From a virus: DNA of 21,566 nucleotides. This document shows, one piece after another, positions 15,713 to 21,360 of the stretch. Made by a program: the position numbers and the translations under genes. The stretch covers positions 1 through 21,566 of IMG/VR virus record IMGVR_UViG_3300047408_000045. One strand, given 5' to 3'. The first letter of the stretch is position 1. Each line of letters starts with the position of its first letter. The notes under the pieces were generated by a model, which saw nothing but the letters and a program-made list of their open reading frames with translations, ran no database searches and had not been told where the DNA came from.

Positions 15713-15757
15713 AGGCGGCGGCGGGAATCGAACCCGCGTGAAAGGTTTTGCAGACCA
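15713..15757 (-). other. attP: attP core: 3' part of tRNA-Cys(GCA)
   Basis: Read on the minus strand, this is the 3' part of a cysteine tRNA: anticodon loop CTGCAAA (GCA at 15749-15751), T arm GCGGG-TTCGATT-CCCGC, acceptor strand CGCCGCC and discriminator T. Anticodon, T arm and U73 all fit tRNA-Cys. The 5' half (acceptor 5' strand and D arm) is missing: no CGCCGCC partner lies at the required distance. So it is not a working tRNA but the segment that restores the host gene after integration. The host attB is therefore predicted to be a tRNA-Cys gene. Confidence 0.85.
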
Positions 15758-15846
15758 TTCCGCCGTCGCATCCGTGCGCACGTCTGCGCATTAGTGCAGG
15801 TCGGCCGCTCGACTGCACCCGCTATGCGTACGCCTGCGCAGTCCTG

Positions 15847-15874
15847 CGCGCGTACAGAACGCGTACAACTCCGG
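15847..15874 (+). repeat. Right arm-type repeat of attP
   Basis: Second copy of the 28-bp arm repeat (two mismatches to 15629-15656), about 90 nt beyond the tRNA-Cys core. It again has two GCGTACA words 11 bp apart. Confidence 0.7.
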
Positions 15875-15954
15875 CGGCGCGGCCCTTGTGCGATCGGGCG
15901 CGCAGGCGTACGTTCGGCCGGCCGGGCTGGCAGATACAGGTACGGGGGACCGCT

Positions 15955-16248
15955 ATGGCCGCACCGAAACGACGAGGCCGACCCGCCGGCGACGTCGAGG
16001 CCCGCCTGCTACGAATCGACGACGCCGCCGCCGCGCTGAGCGTGAGCCGCCGAACGGTCGAATACATGCTCGCCGACGGCCGCCTCGAATGGGTACGCGT
16101 GAACGGGCCGACGAGCCGGCGACTGATACCGACCGCGTCGCTCGACGCCTATGTCGAATCGTTACGTACGACGCAGGCGCCGCCGCGTAAGGCCGTCGCT
16201 CGACCTCGTACCCGCGCCCGCAAGGCTACGGGGGGGGGGGGGGCGTAA
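15955..16248 (+). CDS. Excisionase-like HTH DNA-binding protein
   Basis: A 97-aa protein. Residues 20-68 form an excisionase/MerR-type winged HTH: LRIDDAAAALSVSRRTVEYM is the helix-turn-helix, then GRLEWVRVN and a basic RRLIP turn, then LDAYVESLR. The last 25 residues are Arg/Lys-rich. The start ATG follows ACGGGGGA. As the first gene after attP it is the likely recombination directionality factor. With no CI-like repressor in sight it might also regulate early genes. The final codons lie in a 14-G run at 16230-16243, so the length of the gene is sensitive to slippage. Confidence 0.75.
   Translation: MAAPKRRGRPAGDVEARLLRIDDAAAALSVSRRTVEYMLADGRLEWVRVNGPTSRRLIPTASLDAYVESLRTTQAPPRKAVARPRTRARKATGGGGA
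16230..16243 (+). repeat. Homopolymer run of 14 G
   Basis: Fourteen consecutive G encode Gly-Gly-Gly-Gly at the end of the HTH protein and end 5 nt before the ATG of the exonuclease gene. No other run in the window comes near this length. The tract also supplies the only Shine-Dalgarno-like sequence of the downstream gene, so its length could affect both genes. A polymerase or assembly error in the count is possible. Confidence 0.9.
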
Positions 16249-17031
16249 ATGGCGGGCGCGACGCGTCGGATCGCGCGCGGCGCGGGCCATTCGTACGTGC
16301 TCGACGGCGAGCCCGTACGCGGCGTTACGACGCTCATCGGCGAAGGCTGCCCGAAACCGGGCCTACCGAACGCGGCTCGAACGCAGACCGCCGCGTACGC
16401 CGTCACCAATTGGGCCGACCTCGACGCGACGCCGATCGGGAAACGAGCGAGCGCGATCGACAAAGGCGCCGCCGCCGAATGGCGTAAAGGCAGCGCGCGC
16501 GGGACGGCCGTACACGGCTACGCCGCTGCGCTACTTAACGGCGACGAGGTCGACGTGCCCGACGAGGTCGCCGACGTCGTCGACGCTGCGCTCGCGTTCC
16601 TGACCGACTGGCACGTAGTCGAGCTGCACGTCGAGGCGCCCGTATTTAACCGCGGCTCGAACGCCTGGGGCGAGAAATACGCCGGCACGGTCGACCTGCT
16701 CGCGCACGTCGGCGACGACGTCTGGTTATTCGACTGGAAAACCGGCGCCTCGGGAATCTGGCCGGAGGTCGCGTTACAGCTCTGCGCGTACGCGCACGCC
16801 GAAACGCTGCTCGACGAACGGGCCGGCTACGAGGTACCGATGCCGCACGTCGCGCACGCCGCCGGCGTATGGCTGAGATCCGACGGCTACGACGTACACG
16901 AGGTCGACATATCAGACGCGACGTTTCGGGCGTTCCTGTACGTGAAGGCCGTCGCCGACTGGCGCGCCCGCCCGCGCGAGGATTTCGTAAGCGAGGCGCT
17001 GCCGGCACCGTACGCGGCGGCGAGCGCGTGA
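16249..17031 (+). CDS. PD-(D/E)XK exonuclease (RecE/Cas4/RecB-like)
   Basis: A 260-aa nuclease. The core motif is clear: Glu142 in GEKY, GTVDLL with Asp149, FDWKTG with Asp162 and Lys164, then Gln177 and Tyr181 in LQLCAY. This is the order of RecB-type and phage exonuclease domains. Such enzymes resect duplex ends to give 3' single strands for the annealing protein. The partner RecT-type gene lies 328 nt downstream in the same operon. It lacks the four-Cys cluster of Cas4. Translation starts directly after the previous TAA, and the following gene starts within its stop (GTGA). Confidence 0.88.
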   Translation: MAGATRRIARGAGHSYVLDGEPVRGVTTLIGEGCPKPGLPNAARTQTAAYAVTNWADLDATPIGKRASAIDKGAAAEWRKGSARGTAVHGYAAALLNGDEVDVPDEVADVVDAALAFLTDWHVVELHVEAPVFNRGSNAWGEKYAGTVDLLAHVGDDVWLFDWKTGASGIWPEVALQLCAYAHAETLLDERAGYEVPMPHVAHAAGVWLRSDGYDVHEVDISDATFRAFLYVKAVADWRARPREDFVSEALPAPYAAASA

Positions 17032-17363
17032 GCGTTCACGCGCACGCGCCGCAGCAAATACACGCGGGCCGGCCGCCGACCGAACGGCGCCGCTGCATCG
17101 CGATTACGAACCCGTCGCCGGGCCGCTGGTTATGGCGATACGACGGCGAGCAGCACGTACGGCGCTACGTCGAGGGCATACCGGGCGAGCAATGTACGAA
17201 CGGCGCGAGCCCGTGGCTGCCAGAGGTCGACTACTGCGCGACGCACCTACCGGCCGACGCCGTGCTGCTCGTGCAACAACGGATCGCGACCTATAACGAG
17301 CTGGCCGCGTACCTCTGGGCGAGCACGCTCGCCGACCATCCGTACCAGGCGGGCGCCTCGTGA
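17028..17363 (+). CDS. Small Cys-containing protein between exonuclease and RecT
   Basis: A 111-aa protein starting with GTG inside the exonuclease stop. Cys23 in RRCIAITN, Cys56 in GEQCTN, and Cys70 with His73 in DYCATH form a possible zinc site. The pattern resembles the small C-G-x-x-C...C-x-x-H proteins seen near phage recombination genes, with a longer spacer between the first two cysteines. The C-terminal 35 residues form a helix. It overlaps the RecT gene start by four bases. Function unknown; an accessory role in recombination is inferred only from position. Confidence 0.65.
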   Translation: MSVHAHAPQQIHAGRPPTERRRCIAITNPSPGRWLWRYDGEQHVRRYVEGIPGEQCTNGASPWLPEVDYCATHLPADAVLLVQQRIATYNELAAYLWASTLADHPYQAGAS

Positions 17364-18433
17364 CGCTCGCGATCTCGCGCGTCGAGCCGGTAACGCGATC
17401 CTGGGTCGAGCTGATGGCGCCCGCCGTCGAGCTAGCGAAAGCGATAGCCGGAACCGAATTCGTACCGGCCGCGCTGCGCAATAAGCCGGCCGCGATAGCC
17501 GCCGCGATCCTGTACGGCGACGAAATCGGCGTCGGCCCTATGCAGTCGCTCGCGACTATCGCCGTGATCGACGGCCGCCCGTTCGTCGCCGCGCAGACGC
17601 AGCGCGGCCTCGTATACGCCGCAGGACACGGCCTATGGCTCGACGAGGCGACGAACACGCGCGCGACCTGGGCCGGCCGCCGGCACGGCGCCGACGAGGT
17701 CACGCGCATTACATGGACAATGGACGACGCACGCCGGGCGAAGCTCGACGGGAAACCGAATTGGCGCGGCTACCCGCGCGCGATGCTTACGGCCCGCGCG
17801 TCGGCTGAGCTGGTACGCGCCGCATTCGCCGACGTCGTCGGCGGCCTCGCCGCTATCGAGGAACTCGACGAATTCGACCCGCAGCTCGTCGGCCTCGGCC
17901 GCGACGTCGAGCCCGGCCCGGCCGCGACCCCCGCCGTCGGCCGGCGCCGGGCTCGAACGCCGAAGCGCGCACCTGCGCCGGCGCTCGTGCCGCCGCTACC
18001 GCAGCCGGCGCCGCGCCCGCGCCCGCCGCTACCCGGCGAGGTCGACGTCGAGCCCGTCGTCGAGCCCGTCGTCGAGGTCGAGCCCGTCGCGCGCGAGCAG
18101 ACGCTGATAACGCCGGCGCAGCGGCGCCGCATGATGGCGCTGTTTAGCAAGGTCGGTATGGGCGGCCGTAGCGAAGATCAACGCGCGCAGCGGCTACGCC
18201 TCTCGGCCGACTGGATCGGCCGCACGGTCGGCAGCTCGAACGACCTCACGAGCGGCGAGGCCGACCGCATAATCGAGGCGCTCGAGCAGCTCGGCGAGCC
18301 CGTCGACGACGTCGAGGCGCCCGCCGGCGAGGCGCCCGACGACGACGACGTCGAGCAGCCCGGCCCGACCGCGCCCGTCGCGCCGCCCGCCGCCGACGTG
18401 CCGCTACCGCTCGACGACGAGCCGCCGCTATGA
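17360..18433 (+). CDS. recT: RecT-type single-strand annealing protein with C-terminal domain
   Basis: A 357-aa protein. Residues 1-180 carry RecT-family signs: GDEIGVGPMQSLATIAVIDG, then RPFVAAQTQRGLVYAAGH, then ITWTMDDARRAKL, and NWRGYPRAMLTARASAELVRAAFADVVGG. The family anneals complementary single strands after exonuclease resection and is used for replication and recombination. A Pro/Arg/Val linker (about 195-248) leads to a small helical domain, TPAQRRRMMALFSKVGM (about 251-312). This unit is also found at the C-terminus of other phage recombination proteins and may bind DNA or SSB. The last 40 residues are acidic and Pro-rich. Confidence 0.9.
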   Translation: MTLAISRVEPVTRSWVELMAPAVELAKAIAGTEFVPAALRNKPAAIAAAILYGDEIGVGPMQSLATIAVIDGRPFVAAQTQRGLVYAAGHGLWLDEATNTRATWAGRRHGADEVTRITWTMDDARRAKLDGKPNWRGYPRAMLTARASAELVRAAFADVVGGLAAIEELDEFDPQLVGLGRDVEPGPAATPAVGRRRARTPKRAPAPALVPPLPQPAPRPRPPLPGEVDVEPVVEPVVEVEPVAREQTLITPAQRRRMMALFSKVGMGGRSEDQRAQRLRLSADWIGRTVGSSNDLTSGEADRIIEALEQLGEPVDDVEAPAGEAPDDDDVEQPGPTAPVAPPAADVPLPLDDEPPL

Positions 18434-18591
18434 CGCTGCTCGTGCTCGTGCTCGTCGCGCTCGGCATGGTCGCCGGCTACGTTGCCGGCCGCCTCGACCG
18501 GGCCGAAACCGACGACGTCGCGAACCGCGTACTCGACGCGCTCGAACGGATCTACGAGCAGCGCGAGCGCGACGAGGACGGCCGGCCGTGA
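18430..18591 (+). CDS. Small single-TM protein
   Basis: A 53-aa protein with ATGA overlap to RecT. It has an N-terminal hydrophobic helix (about residues 2-20, Leu/Val-rich with GYVAGR at the border) and a charged cytoplasmic-type helix ANRVLDALERIYEQRERDE. The layout suggests a membrane-anchored coiled coil. A cryptic membrane peptide inside a recombination/replication operon is unusual; function unknown. Confidence 0.65.
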   Translation: MTLLVLVLVALGMVAGYVAGRLDRAETDDVANRVLDALERIYEQRERDEDGRP

Positions 18592-18812
18592 CCGCGCCCG
18601 CCTGGCCGCTCGTGCCGCCGCCGCGGCTGCTCGACCTCGCCGTCGAGATACCGGCCGGACCCTGGGAGTACCGGCGCAGTCTCGACGGCAGCGGCGCGCT
18701 GATTCTCTGGGATGGCGAATGGCCGCTCGCGCTGATTTACGGCGGCGTCGACCTCGCGAAATACCTGCGCCTGGTATCGCCGGCGCTACTGCTCGGGCGG
18801 CTGGAGGGCTAA
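18588..18812 (+). CDS. Hypothetical protein upstream of the initiator
   Basis: A 74-aa protein starting with GTG inside the stop of the TM gene and ending in TAATG with the next. It contains the beta-like segment PAGPWEYRRSLDGSGALILWDG, then LALIYGG and a C-terminal helix. It has a clean GC-rich codon pattern and tight coupling, so it is probably real. I do not recognise the family. Confidence 0.65.
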   Translation: MTAPAWPLVPPPRLLDLAVEIPAGPWEYRRSLDGSGALILWDGEWPLALIYGGVDLAKYLRLVSPALLLGRLEG

Positions 18813-19414
18813 TGCCGTTCGTACTGATCTACACCGACGACGACGTCGCCGACCTCGTAAAGCTGTTCGAGCAGCTCGCCGACGCCGATTTCGAGAGCTG
18901 GGAATTCGGCGACGCCGTGCTCGTACGCGTCGAGCCCGGCGACGACGGCCCGCCCGGCGCGCGCTCGTCGGCGGCGCGCCGGCAGGCCCGGTACCGGCAG
19001 CGGCAGAAAGCGGCGCGCGGTACCGTCGGCCGGCGACCTCGACCCGCCGACGACGACGACGAGGGCGCCGAAAGCGTTACGCGGCGCGTAACGCAAGGCG
19101 TAACGCCGCGTAACGCCGTGACGCGTAACGACCGTAACGAAAGCGTTACGGTCGACGCCGAAATTCTGCCAATTTTCGGGGGTAGTAACACTCTCAGCCC
19201 TGACAGGGCTGAGAGAGTGTTACTGCCCGACCCCGTTACGCGTGACGTAACGCGTGACGTTACGCGTAACGCCGTTACGCGTAACGCGCGTAACGCAGAC
19301 GCGGGCGAGGAATGGCGCTCGGATGCTCGGCCGCTCGACGACGACGAACGAGCCCGCGCGCATGCCGGCCTCGCCGCCGCCCGCGCTGCCCTACGAGAAA
19401 GCGGCCGACCATGA
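18812..19414 (+). CDS. Replication-initiator-like protein carrying the iteron/hairpin array
   Basis: A 200-aa protein. Residues 1-45 are a small alpha/beta domain (FVLIYTDDDVADLVKLFEQL). A basic patch at 56-67 (RRQARYRQRQKA) is of the kind common at the start of phage replication and DNA-binding proteins. Residues 89-115 and 142-162 are repetitive VTRN/VTRD/RNAVTR blocks, and the C-terminus is charged and helical. The repetitive peptide is simply the translation of the GTAAC/GTTAC array. That suggests the DNA is what is conserved, as in lambda O, where iterons lie inside the initiator gene. No ATPase or primase motif is present. The initiator role is inferred from the array and from operon position. 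Confidence 0.6.
   Translation: MPFVLIYTDDDVADLVKLFEQLADADFESWEFGDAVLVRVEPGDDGPPGARSSAARRQARYRQRQKAARGTVGRRPRPADDDDEGAESVTRRVTQGVTPRNAVTRNDRNESVTVDAEILPIFGGSNTLSPDRAERVLLPDPVTRDVTRDVTRNAVTRNARNADAGEEWRSDARPLDDDERARAHAGLAAARAALRESGRP
19074..19296. repeat. Iteron array around a hairpin, candidate replication origin
   Basis: Seven copies of GTAAC or GTTAC, mostly as GCGTAACGC, lie at 19074-19151 and seven at 19233-19296. Approximate 9-mer starts: 19074, 19086, 19098, 19108, 19123, 19132, 19143; 19233, 19245, 19257, 19264, 19272, 19279, 19288. Between them are an AT-rich patch (about 19161-19176) and a large hairpin (19180-19228) whose stem base also reads GTAAC/GTTAC. Both orientations occur, so many neighbours form inverted pairs. 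Iterons, an AT-rich segment and a hairpin are standard parts of phage and plasmid origins. Confidence 0.7.
19180..19228. repeat. 22-bp hairpin at the centre of the iteron array
   Basis: Left arm 19184-19201, loop GAC (19202-19204), right arm 19205-19224: 18 pairs interrupted by a 2-nt AG bulge. The stem extends by a T-G wobble and three G-C pairs to 19180/19228. It is less GC-rich than its surroundings. There is no U-tract and it lies within a coding frame, so a terminator is unlikely. Confidence 0.85.
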
Positions 19415-19704
19415 GCGCCGACCGCTACGTGCTGCTCGTACTGAGCAAGGGCGCGACCGTGCATGAGTGCCGCGACTGCGGCGCCGTCGTATTCCACCGC
19501 CTCGTACATGACGCCTGGCATGCCGTGAACGAGGCCGAAGCGTTACGCCTCGCGCAGCTCGTCGACGACGTGCTCGGCCGCTCGCACGTACAGGTAGTCG
19601 CCGACGTCGGCGTCGACGCCGACCTCGACGCCGCCTATCTGGCCGCGCAACTCACCGCGCACCGTGCCATTCGCGAGTATCGCAGCGATGCCCGACGCAA
19701 CTAG
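19411..19704 (+). CDS. Small zinc-finger-like protein
   Basis: A 97-aa protein with ATGA overlap to the initiator gene. Cys20-x-x-Cys23 and His33-x3-His37 (ECRDCGAVV...HDAWH) form a plausible C2H2-type zinc site. The C-terminal part is a helix-strand-helix with ADVGVDADLDAAYLA. Similar short CxxCG...HxxWH proteins are common in actinophage genomes, with unknown role. The next gene probably starts inside its last 17 bases. Confidence 0.65.
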   Translation: MSADRYVLLVLSKGATVHECRDCGAVVFHRLVHDAWHAVNEAEALRLAQLVDDVLGRSHVQVVADVGVDADLDAAYLAAQLTAHRAIREYRSDARRN

Positions 19705-20206
19705 GCGCCTCGCCTACGCCGACCCGCCGTACCCTGGGCAGGCCGCCCGGTACGCCGGCGGGCGCGAGGTCGACCTGCCCGCGCTCGTCGAGCAGCTACG
19801 CACCTACGACGGCTGGGCGCTCTCGACCTCCGCGTCGGCGCTGCGCGACGTCTGGAACCTATGCCCAGAGGCCCGCTGCGCCGCCTGGGTGAAAACCTGG
19901 GCCTCGAACGGCTGGGCGCGCGTGCGGTACTGCTGGGAGCCCGTCCTATTCGTAACCGACCGTCGCGGCCTACAACCCGGCGAACGGTCGACCGTATGGG
20001 ACGCGCTCGTATCGTCGCCCGGCTATGGCTGGTCTGAGGTCGCCGGCAAGGGCGGCGGCGCGAAACCGCACGCGTTCGTACGCTGGCTGCTCGACCTGCT
20101 CGACTACACCGACGGCGACGAGCTGGTCGACCTATTCCCAGGTAGCGGCACCGTCGGCCGATCGGCCCGCTACGACCAGACCGCATTATTCGAGGCGGCG
20201 CAGTAA
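19688..20206 (+). CDS. DNA methyltransferase (DPPY type, small)
   Basis: A 172-aa enzyme. The catalytic motif IV is DPPY at residues 12-15. The AdoMet-binding motif I is DLFPGSG at 148-154, near the C-terminus. This permuted order is that of beta-class amino-methyltransferases, and DPPY favours N6-adenine. There is little room for a separate target-recognition domain. Start set at 19688 so that eight residues precede DPPY; a GTG at 19664 is possible. It sits between a zinc-finger gene and an HNH endonuclease. Likely role: modifying phage DNA against host restriction, or marking the origin or packaging site. No matching restriction gene is evident; HNH is not shown to be one. Confidence 0.85.
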   Translation: MPDATRRLAYADPPYPGQAARYAGGREVDLPALVEQLRTYDGWALSTSASALRDVWNLCPEARCAAWVKTWASNGWARVRYCWEPVLFVTDRRGLQPGERSTVWDALVSSPGYGWSEVAGKGGGAKPHAFVRWLLDLLDYTDGDELVDLFPGSGTVGRSARYDQTALFEAAQ

Positions 20207-20481
20207 TGCCCGGCCGGCCGCTACCTCGAACGCGCGGCTACCGCGACCTATGCGACTACGTGCTCGCCCGCGATCGCAACCTCTGTCAGATACAAGGCCC
20301 GACGTGTACCCGCGTCGCTACAGAGGTCGACCATATCGTCGCCCGCGCCGACGGCGGCGACGTCTGGGCGGCCTCGAACCTGCGGGCCTCGTGCCGGGCC
20401 TGTAATGCCCGCAGAGGCGCCGAACGAACGAACGCCGCCCGCTACCGCACCGGGCTCGCCCGGTACGAGACACGGCTATGA
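20206..20481 (+). CDS. HNH endonuclease
   Basis: A 91-aa protein with a complete HNH fold: TEVDHIVARADGGD (Asp42-His43), SNLRASCRACNARRG (Asn58, Asn67), and zinc cysteines 27, 34, 63 and 66. The start overlaps the methyltransferase stop (TAATG). It lies about 1.1 kb before the right end; if the ends join, TerS and TerL follow on the other side. Small HNH proteins beside terminase are known packaging partners in HK97-type phages, where they help cut cos. A homing or restriction role is the alternative. Confidence 0.9.
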   Translation: MPGRPLPRTRGYRDLCDYVLARDRNLCQIQGPTCTRVATEVDHIVARADGGDVWAASNLRASCRACNARRGAERTNAARYRTGLARYETRL

Positions 20482-20654
20482 GCACGGCAGCTATCGGCGT
20501 CGGCGCGCGGGTACGGCTACCCGGCGGCCGGCGCGGCATCGTTACCCGCCTCTCACCATCGGGCCAGACCGCGCTCGTACGTATACCGCACGCGACGAGC
20601 AAAGGCGGCGACATCATGCGGCAGTACCGCACGGCCGTACTGCGGGCGCTATGA
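20478..20654 (+). CDS. Small beta-rich hypothetical protein
   Basis: A 58-aa protein coupled by ATGA on both sides. The sequence VGARVRLPGGRRGIVTRLSP followed by TALVRIPH suggests a small SH3-like or KOW-like barrel, which can bind nucleic acid. It is basic. No family recognised. Its compact codon pattern and four-base overlaps make it a likely real gene. Confidence 0.65.
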   Translation: MSTAAIGVGARVRLPGGRRGIVTRLSPSGQTALVRIPHATSKGGDIMRQYRTAVLRAL

Positions 20655-21124
20655 CGGCGCTCGTGCTGCCCGGCCTCGAAACGTCGGCCGTATGGCAGCG
20701 CCGCACGCGCGGCGACCTCGCCGCCTGCGCGCTATACGACCGTCACTACAGCCGGCAGACCATCGGCGCCCGAAACGTCGGCCCGCCCGGCCGGCTGCTC
20801 GTATTCGTTACCGCATGCGAACGGGCCGCCTGGGTGACGCACTACCCGCGCGCCGACCTCGCGCTCGACGGCGTCGACGCCTGGCGCTGCACCATGTTCC
20901 GAAACGAAGGCGCCGGCCGCTCGTCCGACCTGATACTCGAAGCGATGGCCGCGACCGCGCAGCTGTGGGGCGACGCGCCGCCCGCCGGCTGGCTTACCTA
21001 CGTCGATACCGCAGCCGTACGGTCTGCCCATCCTGGCTACTGCTACAAGCGGGCCGGCTGGTACCTCGACCGCGACTGGCACCCGGCCCGGCCTACGACG
21101 CTAATCAGACTGCGCGCGCTATGA
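20651..21124 (+). CDS. GNAT-fold protein, possibly Mom-like DNA modification enzyme
   Basis: A 157-aa protein. RNEGAG at residues 84-89 matches the R/Q-x-x-G-x-G acyl-CoA loop. It is followed by a helix (SSDLILEAMAATAQLWG), a strand (GWLTYVD) and PGYCYKRAGW, which resembles GNAT motif B. The N-terminal YDRHYSRQTIGA and PPGRLLVFVT fit a family widespread in actinophages. The phage Mu Mom protein, which adds a carbamoylmethyl group to adenine, is a divergent GNAT. A DNA-modifying role is suggested by the adjacent methyltransferase and HNH genes but not proven. Protein or small-molecule acetylation is the alternative. Confidence 0.6.
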   Translation: MTALVLPGLETSAVWQRRTRGDLAACALYDRHYSRQTIGARNVGPPGRLLVFVTACERAAWVTHYPRADLALDGVDAWRCTMFRNEGAGRSSDLILEAMAATAQLWGDAPPAGWLTYVDTAAVRSAHPGYCYKRAGWYLDRDWHPARPTTLIRLRAL

Positions 21125-21133
21125 CTGGCAGCC

Positions 21134-21229
21134 GTGCAGCTCGCCGTACTCGTGCTCGTGCTCGTGCTCGGGCTAGCCATAGCCGCCTTCTGCGCCGGCT
21201 GGATCTTCCACGAGGAACGCGACCGCTAG
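21134..21229 (+). CDS. Tiny single-TM peptide near right end
   Basis: A 31-aa peptide starting with GTG ten bases after the GNAT stop. It is a long Leu/Val/Ala helix (residues 2-25) ending in HEERDR. Architecture and codon use resemble the 53-aa TM protein at 18430. A competing frame from the ATG at 21121 gives an Arg-rich low-complexity start and is less convincing there. Function unknown. Confidence 0.45.
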   Translation: MQLAVLVLVLVLGLAIAAFCAGWIFHEERDR

Positions 21230-21255
21230 AGCTGCACCCGTCGCCGGCCGCGCTC

Positions 21256-21360
21256 ATGCGGCGCCGCGTCGAGCGAGGGCTGCTACCGCCGGCCTGGGCG
21301 CCGTGGTACGGGCCGACGCCGCACGCCGACCGACTGCTCGAACACTGGCGCCGTACGTGA
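21256..21360 (+). CDS. Small hypothetical protein
   Basis: A 34-aa peptide with the segment RGLLPPAWAPWYGPTPHADR, protein-like with many Trp and Pro. Its stop overlaps the GTG of the zinc-ribbon gene. No ribosome site is visible before the ATG. The same frame is open back to an ATG at 21121 that overlaps the GNAT stop, so the real product may be 79 aa with an Arg-rich N-terminus. Low certainty about the start. Confidence 0.4.
   Translation: MRRRVERGLLPPAWAPWYGPTPHADRLLEHWRRT

Larger units (their letters stand above)
15696..15954. promoter_or_regulatory. Attachment-site and early control region
   Basis: A 259-nt stretch without a gene. It holds the tRNA-Cys core, the right arm repeat, and four TGCGCA-like words at 15775, 15785, 15835 and 15845 (two pairs with 10-bp spacing, the last TGCGCG). 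It also holds an imperfect dyad, GTGCAG at 15794-15799 with CTGCAC at 15813-15818. These are candidate Xis, repressor or host-factor sites. A weak promoter-like pair TTGTGC...TACGTT with 17-bp spacing lies just before the HTH gene, with low support. In-frame codons upstream of 15955 are tRNA and repeat sequence and are not counted as coding. Confidence 0.5.

Noticed and set aside
15251-15781. Minus-strand frame of 176 aa across the attP region
   Set aside because: Its KPFTRVRFPPPP stretch is the typical spurious translation of a tRNA, and the rest is the shadow of the integrase and zinc-ribbon genes.
15713-15785. Complete tRNA-Cys gene
   Set aside because: The anticodon loop, T arm and 3' acceptor strand are present, but the D arm and 5' acceptor strand are absent at the required distance. 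Read as attP core.
15748-15954. N-terminal extension of the HTH protein
   Set aside because: The codons run through the tRNA-Cys core and the arm repeat. The ATG at 15955 has a proper ribosome site, and the HTH domain starts soon after it.
19180-19228. Transcription terminator in the initiator gene
   Set aside because: It lies within an open frame, has no U-tract and is surrounded by iterons.
19074-19296. CRISPR array
   Set aside because: Repeat words are only 5 to 9 bp, occur in both orientations and have no spacers of even length. Better explained as iterons.
21121-21360. 79-aa frame starting at the ATGA overlap with the GNAT gene
   Set aside because: The N-terminal 25 residues are Arg/Ala low complexity, while the other frame encodes a clean TM helix. 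Only the C-terminal part is kept, with low confidence.
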